Shown: piece by piece, positions 23,861-33,199 of the stretch
How the letters are laid out: the number at the start of each line of letters is the position of its first letter
Numbering within the stretch: the stretch's first letter is position 1
Source of the DNA: Cruorifilaria tuberocauda
Taxonomy: Eukaryota > Nematoda > Chromadorea > Rhabditida > Onchocercidae
Assembly (NCBI GenBank): GCA_013365365.1
Contig: JABVXU010000593.1
Span: 1-33,199, forward strand
Reading direction: 5' to 3'
DNA length: 33,199 nt
The notes under the pieces: generated by a model
What the model saw: only the letters and a program-made list of their open reading frames with translations
Told to the model about the DNA's origin: nothing
The model's database searches: none
Translations under genes and position numbers: made by a program

Positions 23861-24075
23861 AGTGAATGCGTTCTATTGCCAATAATCCCATATGCATATG
23901 ACAGAGAAAATTGCTACAAATATTATCTCTTTGCAGCATAACATCTAAAATTCTATTAATAGATTTTAGTGAACTCATCATTCTTTTACTGAGTTTCATT
24001 TCTATAAATTTTAATTTCTTGTATAGCGACATTCATTTTCTATTTATTGTCTATATGTATTATTATGTGCATTGA

Positions 24076-24081
24076 AATAAA
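24076..24081 (+). terminator. Candidate polyadenylation signal of haspin
   Basis: AATAAA about 216 nt after the haspin stop codon, the clearest copy in the first few hundred bases downstream. Position is the only support. Confidence 0.3.
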
Positions 24082-25160
24082 TTCATGAAAGTGCTGTAAA
24101 TTGATGTATTATCGTACTTAAAATTTGCTTTAAGTAATACTAATACTTACTAGTAGATCTTCCACGTCTAGTCTTCAAGATATTTTGTTTTAGCAAATAA
24201 CGAGAAAGTGGGATGTTTAATGAGGTGATATGTATGGTTTTATTCATGAATTATATGTCTATTACTCATGGTGTATTCTGTATCCTGATTTATTCTTGTA
24301 TAATGATCCCAATAAATTATGTATTTTAATCCTTCTATTATTTATAATTCAGGAGAAAAGATTTAACACTTTATAGAGAAGATCGAAATGTCCGAAATAT
24401 GTTAATTACAGATTTCAAAGGAATTGTATACTATAAATAAGGGAAAGGTTTCATCTGGGAAAAATTTCTATTTTGAAATAAAGAGATTAAAATACTTCTT
24501 TGACAATTTTTCTAATGCCAAAAAATTTTTATGAATTAAAATTTTTTTAGGAATCATTCTACAAAACTAATTTCAAATATGATAACGTCGTAGTGTCGTC
24601 AAGATGGGACAGAAACGATGATTGAGAATCTTAGGGTTAAAAAGCTACAGGAATAAGTGGAATGCCTGATCGGGATCACCAGAATTGTCAAGATGGAGCA
24701 AAATTTTCTTAAATCTTATGATATTTTTGAAGCAATTGAATGAATTCTAATAAATAATTTATCTGATATGGTGAATATGTGAGAAAGATGTTGAGTGCCT
24801 AAAGTGAAGTTCAATAAAATTTAATGAGGAAATAAATAAAGCGATTCAATAAAACAAATTTCGACGAGAAATTTTATTGCTATATTGAAATATTTAGTAT
24901 GAATATTGAAACAAACATTGAATATAGTTATTTCTGGAATTTATAAAATAAAAATAATAATTTAGACGAGTTTAGCTAGTAAGATTGCCTTGTTTTGAAG
25001 CAATAATTTACATTCTAAATATATATTCGCTTCAAATTGATCTATGAGCATTGTTTGTGATGAAGTAAATAATTATCATTTTATAGATGAAATTTGTAGT
25101 ATTGAGAAAAGACGATTCACAAGATTACTTGAGTATAAACAAAAGATTGCAAGATCATTT

Positions 25161-25234
25161 CAAATCATTAATCCAAAAATAACTAAAACATATCAAATCA
25201 TTAATCCAAAAATAACTAAAACATATCAAATCAT
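25161..25234. repeat. Tandem repeat, two 33-bp units plus a partial third
   Basis: Units at 25161-25193 and 25194-25226 are identical and begin CAAATCATTAATCCAAAAAT; a third starts at 25227 and is cut after eight bases. The 33-bp period keeps a plus-strand frame open (25044-25244), which gives an 11-residue repeat if read, but nothing else argues for coding. Confidence 0.9.
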
Positions 25235-25334
25235 TTGGCTATAAATATTTGAGACAAAATTTCGATAATAGATTTCTAGAATCCAAAAAATCCAAATCAT
25301 ATTTGATGATATAAATATTTGATTTGATATGTTT
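25219..25334. repeat. Short inverted repeat around the end of the tandem array
   Basis: AAACATATCAAATC at 25219-25232 is the exact reverse complement of GATTTGATATGTTT at 25321-25334. The two arms bracket about 88 bp that also holds two copies of ATAAATATTTGA. Confidence 0.75.
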
Positions 25335-26435
25335 AGTGTGTAATTTCAGGTTTTCAATATTTTGACTGGAAAAAACTGAATCCATCCGGTGAAAGAGTTT
25401 GAAATTTATAGGGGAAAGGATTCAATGGATAATTCTCATCATCTTTTTTATTATGAAAATATGGAATTTATGAGAATAGCAACAATTTCTTATAAAATTT
25501 GAAGTTTTAATGCAAACTGGACAAAAAATAGATTCGATCAAGTATAATTTCATCTCAGTGATGATCAATGCAGTTAATATGATGGAAATTCTAATTGTTA
25601 ATTAATTTCCGGTGTGTTAATTACTATTAATTATTATTAATTTTAGTAAATGTTAATTAATTTCCAGTGGTTAATTCTATATAAATTTTTCTTATAATAA
25701 TTCAGTAGCCTTTAATAAATTCGCTAATTTCTGCTAATTTCTTTCATTGCTAACTGATTTCCTGCCAAAGAAGTTCCATCCTTTATTGATAAGAAGTAAA
25801 TTGATCATTCCTTTTTTTTTTTTTTGCACCAATTCTTTCAACTTAAAACTTATATATCGTCTTTCTTTTAAATTTAACAACTTTTGAATTGAATTATTTC
25901 GATTTGCAAAAAGTGTTTTCCTTCAATTCTTTTAGCTATCACAATTAACCATTGTAATGATTGAAAATCATTTAATTAATAATAGCTTATTGTTTCAATT
26001 TTGAGTTGCTGTTAGTTATTTTTGGTTTTTTTTCATTGAAATTATATCGAAAATATGTTTGACAAATTAAAGAATGTTTCATTTGAATTTAATCAATAAT
26101 TGAGAAATATTGTTTGTGTGCTTATTTCTCTTCTAGCATTCTTTTTCTAGCCATTTCCGTCATCCGTATTGTTGATTATGTCACATTTCATTATTTATAG
26201 ATTAGTAAATCCACGTTCATGATTGCTTTTTTATCTTCACTGAATTAGGTATGTAAACATTTCATCTTATAATAAGTTAATTCTCTTATTTGGAATCCTT
26301 AATTTGTCGATATAAGCAATGTTTAATCATTTCTGATTATCATTTAATCAATCAATCCATTTAATCATTTCCGTTTCATACGTAATAACTAATATTTGTA
26401 TTTGTCTTATCAAAATTAGAAATTAACTTTCTTCA

Positions 26436-26468
26436 AACATGGAATGACAACATACCTCATTCCATGTT
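26436..26468. repeat. Perfect 12-bp hairpin
   Basis: AACATGGAATGA (26436-26447) and TCATTCCATGTT (26457-26468) are exact reverse complements with a nine-base loop. No U-run or gene end nearby suggests a function. Confidence 0.75.
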
Positions 26469-28727
26469 AAAAATGTTTATTGTTGAATATCATTTCATTT
26501 CTAACGATCCATCGGAATATTATTGTTTGTGGTATAAATTTGGTTTAATAATTATAATCTATGAAGTTGCTGAGATATTGAACTATATCGGAAATCACTG
26601 TATTATCACACATATCATATCAGATCAGAGATTACTGATTAGATAATCTAAGTAATACTTTTAGTATACATTTCGTTCAAATGACATCTTCTTCATTTCA
26701 AACTTATTACTCATATAAGTTCGAGCTTGTATCATAATTTTAATTGAAGTGACTTTTTTTTTTCATTTACATACATTTTTCTTATAATTTCATTTTTCAA
26801 CAAGATTAAATAGTATAACTGGATATCGATTTACTTTCGCTGCTATTCCTATGCTAGAATTAGCAAGATCATCGTCCTAGATCATCGATAATAAGCTTAT
26901 TATTATAAAGTTTGGCTTATCCTTGTTTATAATAGAATTAGCTGCAGTTTAATGAGTATTCCTAATTCGTCGCACTCATAATAATTCGCAGGTTTTATTT
27001 TGACAATTTTTAAACTTTGCTATTTAGAGTATTGCTTCTTCGGACTAGTTAATTTCTTGAAAATATAATATGCTTATAGAGTAATTTAGAAACTTTCTCT
27101 GTATTAGATTTACCAGTAAGCTCTTTTTACTTTATCATCTTAATTTGTATTTAAGTTATTTTGTTTTTGTTTGTTTTCAAATACCGCAAGGAGAGCTTCT
27201 ATATTATTTATTAATATAATTTCCTTTCTCAGAATGATTTTTTGCCACACTACTTGAGAATATTTGTTTTCATTCACAGTGCTCTTAAACTGATTAAATA
27301 ACTCATCTCTCCATATTTTCTAAAATGTTCCAAGAATTCTTTAAGAAAGTTGACTAATACTTGAATGTTTAACTTATTCATTCTAGTCATTACTTATTCT
27401 AGCTAATATAATTAGAGTGACTATTTGGCAAATTAAGTCGGTTGATTGTAGAACTATGAAATCATTGAAGTGTATATAAGTTAGAGTGTTAAATATCTTT
27501 CCTACTTTTACTTCTCTCTATAGCTTAGAATATTTTGGCTTAACAGATTATCCATTCATAAAGTCATTTGCTCCATTAAGCTTTCGAGTTATGTTTTTTC
27601 ATTTCATTCCTTCTTTAGTAAACAGTTAGTCAATTGCTATTGTTAATTAAATAATTTGAAAACTTATCTGCAATTAACAGATACTATCACTCAAAATTAA
27701 TTCAAGATAATTGTTAGTTAGCTTGTAAATCTTCCAAAAAAATATTTCAGAAACTTTGAGCAAAAAATGAATTATCTGTTAATTGTGAATGTGTATCGTT
27801 CTAGCAGTGAAAGAAGTGAGTAGAATGATCCATTTCTTATCAATTTGTTATCTTTTATCAATTTTTTTTATCAATCTTATATCAATTTTCATGGAAAATA
27901 GAAGCAAAATGTATAGTTGATAATTTAAATGTTTTTGCTTTTCATTGCTTTATTGCACTCATACATATTTATTCAATACTTTCTTAACTTTAGCTCTTCC
28001 TTTAAGCATTCAAAAAAAAAATTCTTACTAATTTGAGTTATTTTCTATATGGCATAAGTCTTCATGTTATTGTTCAATAAAATTTTCTGTTAAATAATTG
28101 TGTTTCGAAAAATATATTGAATGCAAATCATAATTATAAGTATTTTAGCTGACTTTTAGATTTCCGCATGCGATCTGTATAATATAAATTCAGCTTAATT
28201 GTATCTCCGATTGAGCTTGCTGCTTAAATAATATATCCCTTGAATTCTCCCGGGCAAAGATTTTCAATTGTGAAAGTTTTCCCTTTTAACAAATTTCAAA
28301 GTTTATATAATGGATTTTTTGCTAATGTCGGATTTTCCCAAACCGATTTTCATCTATTAGTTTAAAATTTTTGTAGTGATAAACTGCGTAGTAATCTCGT
28401 CTTCTATTTCATTTTTGTATTCCTTATGATCTTTTTAAAGTTATATTTCTAAGATAATGATCTTGATTTTTTGTACTTTAAAAGTGTAAGGCAAAGTGTC
28501 TTCATTTGCTATATATCTGGGATGGAATTATTCTGAAATTAGAAAAATGATAATTTATTTCTCTTATTATTATATCTCTTTGGCATGATTTTGCATAAAT
28601 CTCGATAGCAGTTAAGAATAATTTTATATATATATATATATATCATTTGCTTTTTATCCATGCAACATGCATTTATGTATCAGTGCATCATTCATTTGGA
28701 ATCTAAGCATAAATTTATTTTTAACTT

Positions 28728-28812
28728 CCAGTTCTTTATTTTATGATGCGATGATTTGGTATTTTTTGTTTTTTTAGTTTAGTACTAGTTTGGTAGTTTA
28801 GTATTTCCAGTT
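28728..28812 (+). repeat. Dispersed repeat, copy A of an inverted pair
   Basis: It begins CCAGTTCTTTATTTT and ends TAGTTTGGTAGTTTAGTATTTCCAGT. A copy in the opposite orientation lies at 32492-32573. The two agree closely over both ends, with small indels in the T-rich middle. Confidence 0.8.
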
Positions 28813-28840
28813 TAGTGACAAAACAAGTGTATTTCAATGA

Positions 28841-28896
28841 GTATGGCTTTTAGTAGTATGGCTCTTAGTATAATACTATAGCAATTATAGTATTAT
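28841..28896. repeat. 15-bp tandem duplication followed by an 11-bp perfect hairpin
   Basis: GTATGGCTTTTAGTA (28841-28855) and GTATGGCTCTTAGTA (28856-28870) are adjacent. The last base starts ATAATACTATA (28870-28880), which pairs exactly with TATAGTATTAT (28886-28896). It lies 30 bp past repeat copy A. Confidence 0.75.
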
Positions 28897-29918
28897 CTTC
28901 AAACTTGGAATCATACTTTTATGATACGATGATTTAAATTTGAAGTTATATCATCATGACGAATAAATAATAACAACCTGATCCATTTCGGTAGACATAC
29001 TCTTTCGATAATATATAATATGTAAATCGATCGATCGTGAATTGTACTAGTTCTTCCGTTTTTATTTAAATTCCCACTTAAACAATCAGAAAATTAAGAA
29101 TTTCAAATATATAATAAACAAAACATAAAACGTATTATTTCATCTAACTGTTGCGAATTTCATCCTTTCCTAGTTAATTGTTTCGAATTCCCATACGATC
29201 ATATTGAATTACTATTATTGAATTAGTGTCAACTAGACTAAGCACATCTAGTATTTACATAGAGTAAATATTATGAAAATCCTTGCAATGAAAGCAAAAC
29301 ATTTCCTTTTGCTTTTCCTCAGTTGATTGCTAACGCTACCTTGATTAGAAGGAGAAATAGTTTTATTGTTTGATAAGCAGATAAATATCATTCATATTCA
29401 GTAAACTTTGCTACAAAATGCTAAAGCTCTTCTTTTTAATTGTTAATTAATCTTCGTTTAATTCGTTATTTCTCCAAAACTACATGCTTTTCAATAGCGT
29501 AGTTTCTTGCTGAAGACGATGCTGATATTAAAAACGGAAACTATTTAATGCTTAATCTTTACGGCATAGCGAATAACCAAGCATATGCTTTCAATTAGCT
29601 GAAAATATTTGATACAAAAACTCTCTGCAATATAAATTTCAAAATATCAAATTAATTAATTATGCTTACATTTTAAAATTACATCTGATAGCTTTGCAAA
29701 ATTGAATTCATATTTATTATATAAATTTATTGTTGATATTAAATAGACATTATTGATTATCTATATTATTGATATTATTAATACGTTTTTTATATTTATT
29801 GTAATTCGTGCTAAAAACATTTTAAATTATAGATTGGAATTTTCAACCATTTGAAAATTACTTCGTACAATAACTTAAATAGAGGAAAATAGAACGTTTC
29901 CGAAAGAAAAATTTGTCG

Positions 29919-32062
29919 ATGAGCAAAATGATGTTGCATTCTTACTATATTATCGTAATATTTCTAATAGTACCGTTAAACTGTTGTGATGGAAATACGA
30001 CAAATGTTTTCGATATAAGAGACGAGAAGTATATGATTACAAAATATACAGTAGTTGTGCTATTTTCTCTATTCCTGTTATACGGTATTACTAGTAATGT
30101 ACTAATGGCTGCAATATGCTGTAGTCGAGATAATAATTCTTACGGTCGTGCATTCGTCTTCATTACATTTCAAATTATTATTTGTAATTTGCTAAGTTTT
30201 ACACCGCATATGATTGTTCTTTTACCTGGAATATTACTAACAAAAAACGGTGGTAAGTTACTTTACTTATATTCATTTCAATAGAAAGTTAAATACAAAG
30301 GACTTTTTGTATTTTAGATATGATAGAAGCATATGATTTCATCTAATTTCATCAAACATCATTTTTTAAAACTCAGTAGTAGCAGATAATTATAAATAGA
30401 TACTCTGATCAAAAATTGAATGATTGATATTCGATTCGTAATAAATGATTGTTTAAGCACAAGTGATCTGATAATCATGATATACATGATAGATAATCAC
30501 TTGTTATCTTACTGATAACTTTCTTAGCTTGCAAAATAATGTGGATCAATTGGATGTTCGCAACGATCAACGTGTTTTCATTTTATGCCGTGTTACTTTT
30601 TGGATTTTTGTGGACGCTAAATCGCTTCATAGCTATAATTTTACCGAAATACAATAAATTTTTCAAAACAAAAAAACTGTATTTTTTACTCCTTTTCATA
30701 TGGTTGGCAGCATTTGGTACGTACAGTATCCAAGCGATTAATTTCATTCGCAAAAATTTACCGAAACCGATCACTGAACAATACAATATGATAATCTTAG
30801 TAACTGTATTGGGAATAATCTATTACTACTACAATAATCTATTACTACTACTTTACTACTCTCAATTAAAAATATAATTCTAGATTTATGATTTATACAT
30901 TTATAATAATTTGTAAATTTCAGCAATTTCATTTGCGGATTTTTACTACTGTACTAGGAGTATTCAACTTTCAACCTTACAATGGACACTGGATTGTACG
31001 AAACAGCCTGGTAGTAACGGAAATCTTTTTTTAAAGTTAGATTCAAATATTATTTCAATTTTTTTAAAGTACTTCATAATAAATATCAAAATTCAATGTT
31101 AATTTAGCTAAGCATTTTAAAGTTCCATGTTATTTCGAAGAGCATTAAAATTTCATATTATTTTGTCATTTTTATTTAATAGTATAGATCGGTCTAGTAT
31201 AGTATAATATAAGCAATAATGAATTCATTAATTTCATTAATTATATTTGTTAGTTGCGAAAAAGGCTATAGGTAAAACGGCATGACCTAAAATGAGAAAT
31301 GAATTGATAAAAGTGTTTATTGCAATTAAGGCTTTGCTTAATTTTCAGGTTGCGCCATATTTGGGCGCTATTTTTATCATTTTCAATGGTTACAATGTAT
31401 GGGGCAATTTTTTACAAAATACGCCGTCGCTTTACTTCAGTTACCAGCGAAACAAGAAGTTAGTGTAAAACAAATTTTTTTCATTTTTTTTTTTTTACAT
31501 AATGAAAATTGTACTGAATGAAATAGCATTTTGAAAATAAATTTTGGATCATTCAAGTTTTAAGATTGAGAATTGTTTCAAGATTTAAGAATTCTTTTGA
31601 GATTCGAGAATTCTTTCAAGATACGAGAATTACAAAATTTATAAAAAAATTTTTCAACTAATCTTACTTTTTATGCATATCAAATGAAATTTAGTATATA
31701 TAAAAACTTCAGCAAGAGATCCAAGACATAGGACGAGTATGCTGGGAAGTGCAAAATACGAAAGGTCAATGTTAATTCAAGCAGCGTTGACTTGTGGCGT
31801 ATTCATAATTGGAATTATATTAGTAAACTTTTTGCCAATGTTTGGGATAAAAATTTTTGGTCAAAAAGCCTTAATTACAATAAATATTTTCATCAATTCA
31901 TTTCTCATTTTAGGTCATACCGTTTTACCTATAGCCCTTTTCGTAACTAACAAGCAAGCTCGTAAGTATTTGTATTCATGTTGGAGGATTAATACGATAA
32001 GAAATTTTCAAATTCGTATAATCAAATTAACAGATAAAGATGCCGTTAAATGGGCATTTTAA
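29919..32062 (+). CDS. Nematode serpentine-type 7TM receptor (SRX-like), five exons
   Basis: Probable G-protein-coupled chemoreceptor of the plasma membrane; the ligand is unknown. Exons: 29919-30252, 30528-30716, 30924-31035, 31349-31458, 31713-32062; 364 residues. A hydrophobic leader (about 8-22) is followed by an extracellular NTTN glycosylation-type site, then helix 1 (VVVLFSLFLLYG) and helix 2. ACKIM carries the conserved Cys (113) at the start of helix 3, which ends LNRFIAIILPKY, the NRF-P-Y signature seen in nematode SRX-type receptors in place of DRY. Helix 5 is near ALFLSFSMVTMYG and runs into a basic loop (YKIRRRFTS). YERSMLIQAAL opens helix 6, and GHTVLPIALFVTNKQARKY forms helix 7 and the tail. 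The exon 2 donor (30716) and exon 3 donor (31035) were chosen by phase; the frame beyond 30716 stays open to 30877, so exon 2 could be longer. The SRX family assignment is tentative. Confidence 0.8.
30459..30504. repeat. Imperfect hairpin in intron 1 of the 7TM receptor gene
   Basis: ACAAGTGAT (30459-30467) pairs with ATCACTTGT (30496-30504), and inside it ATCATG (30474-30479) pairs with CATGAT (30485-30490). Confidence 0.6.
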
Positions 32063-32252
32063 ATTTTCAGTTAAAATATTTTGTGCGTTTCTTCATAAAT
32101 TTCAGGTATATGATAAATAATGATACTTATTTCTTTTTTAACTTTATATATACAATATTCTTCTGTAAATATATCAATCTGAAATGTACGAGTAAACATA
32201 TACGAGAATGAAATCACTGTAATCTTATTATAAAGTGTTAAAAATAATTCAG

Positions 32253-32258
32253 AATAAA
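32253..32258 (+). terminator. Candidate polyadenylation signal of the 7TM receptor gene
   Basis: AATAAA about 190 nt after the stop codon at 32062; weak, positional evidence only. Confidence 0.25.
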
Positions 32259-32491
32259 TTATCGTTGAATTTAGCTTTTCGAAAAGCATGAAATCATTTC
32301 TTATCCACGATCAGAAAATCATATCAACGATATCCCTAGTTTAGAGTAACATGAATTTCTAATTTTTATTAATCATAATGGCTACAGTTCAAAATTTATT
32401 CATACTAAAATCATTTTCAACTGAAAGAAATTAACACCTATAAATATTGCTATCTATATTACATTTTTTCAATGGAAATACTAAATTTTTC

Positions 32492-32573
32492 ACTGGAAAT
32501 ACTAAACTACCAAACTAGTACTAAACTAGTAAAAAACACAAAAAATCATAAAATCATAAAAATAAAGAACTGG
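32492..32573 (-). repeat. Dispersed repeat, copy B of an inverted pair
   Basis: On the minus strand it reads CCAGTTCTTTATTTTTATGA through to GTTTAGTATTTCCAGT, matching copy A at 28728-28812. The two copies face each other across the 7TM receptor gene, about 3.7 kb apart. Confidence 0.8.
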
Positions 32574-32895
32574 ATCAATTTAATTCAAATTTTTGAAAGT
32601 ATTATCCATAAAATTTTAAATAAATTATTTTGCTAAGTTTGAAATGAATCGAATGAAGCAATGAAATGAGAAATATTGTTTTTTTTGCTAATTTATCTCC
32701 TACATTTTAGAAAAAATTATTACTAAACGCATTGAAATTTCAAGTTTTTTTTATTGAAAAATTAATTTAATCTTTCAGATACAATTTATTATTTAAGTAT
32801 ATTATTTAAGTCGATATACTGCTTACGATTACCAATAGCTTTTAAACGTATAAATCAAATTAGTACGCATGGATCCTGTATATACAAGTGCTTAC

Positions 32896-33060
32896 CAGGT
32901 TTATCCTGAGCGTTGAAAACAATTTCTGTATGGTACATCGCTAGCTACAAAAATTCTTTCGTCAGAACTTCTCCCGTCATCTGTAATCCTTTTGGAAATA
33001 TTCAAGTGCAAACATCTTAGTCGTGGAACTATTCGATGATTACCTCAGCACATTTCATTA
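32896..33060. other. Possible exon at the right edge
   Basis: Base composition becomes less AT-rich here. On the minus strand, TTTTTGTAG at about 32944-32952 could be an acceptor, followed by a frame starting near MYHTEIVFNAQDKPG and a good donor (GTAAGC) at 32895. A second minus-strand frame is open from about 33050 to 32910, and on the plus strand an AG acceptor ends at 32898. The readings exclude one another and none resembles a family I know, so the strand is left open. Confidence 0.25.
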
Positions 33061-33199
33061 AGAAGGTTAAAGTTCATTCTTTGCCTTCCATCAATTGCAA
33101 TGAATAGCAGTGAATAGTTCAATTTTCTGATCACTGATGTTGTGGATTTTTCGATTAGAATGAATTGAGGATTGAATAATGGTAAAGTTGGATTTGGTA

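Larger units (their letters stand above)
24082..29918. other. Large gene-free T-rich interval
   Basis: About 5.8 kb between haspin and the 7TM receptor gene. Open frames are short and show no family resemblance, although the plus strand is conspicuously T-rich from about 25.6 to 28.6 kb. It contains a GC-elevated patch (about 24580-24700), 33-bp tandem repeats, several hairpins, a (TA)n run at about 28625-28642 and one copy of an inverted repeat pair. Undetected 5' exons of the receptor gene cannot be excluded. Confidence 0.6.

Noticed and set aside
25044..25244. 66-codon frame over the 33-bp tandem repeat
   Set aside because: It is kept open by the repeat itself; no splice partners, no recognisable domain.
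26464..26646. 60-codon plus-strand frame
   Set aside because: Low-complexity AT-rich translation with no domain, signal or neighbouring exons.
30717..30877. Continuation of receptor exon 2 past 30716
   Set aside because: The only later donors are phase 0, which gives stops or a wrong phase into the next exon. The GTACGT donor at 30717 keeps the frame through all remaining exons. Retained as an uncertainty.
32071..32289. 72-codon minus-strand frame after the receptor gene
   Set aside because: Composition is typical of AT-rich 3' flank, with no family resemblance or splice context.

Overview
This is an AT-rich eukaryotic window that reads as nematode nuclear DNA, most likely from a parasitic clade III (spirurid/filarial-type) worm. 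The coding sequence is cut into many short exons with GT donors and TTTTCAG-type acceptors. The gene content combines an animal phytochelatin synthase with a serpentine-type seven-helix receptor. A trans-splice-like acceptor lies 8 nt before one start codon. The clade assignment is an inference from style, not from a marker gene. No bacterial, viral or Wolbachia-derived gene, tRNA, rRNA, CRISPR array or autonomous transposon was recognised.

Layout. Three genes lie on the minus strand: a phytochelatin synthase (417-2675, possibly running off the left edge), a STARD7-type lipid-transfer protein (5324-9687) and an ERMP1-type M28 membrane metallopeptidase (10193-16343). A 1.8 kb divergent region follows, then two genes on the plus strand: a haspin kinase (18189-23860) and, after about 6 kb of gene-free T-rich DNA, a serpentine-type 7TM receptor (29919-32062). 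The right edge holds one weak exon candidate. I built exon models by hand, requiring a GT donor, an AG acceptor, an open frame, phase agreement and resemblance to the family. All five totals are multiples of three: 254, 364, 876, 712 and 365 codons including stops.

Functional picture. The genes are mostly unrelated housekeeping functions: metal detoxification, mitochondrial lipid transfer, ER proteolysis and mitotic histone phosphorylation, plus one sensory-type receptor. The ERMP1 stop and STARD7 start are about 0.5 kb apart on the same strand, so a two-gene operon is possible. The most unusual non-coding items are a cluster of three ACTGATAA sites against the phytochelatin synthase start, near-perfect fold-back hairpins inside introns of ERMP1 and haspin, and an ~82 bp repeat present as an inverted pair flanking the receptor gene. 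I found no convincing wholly new system.
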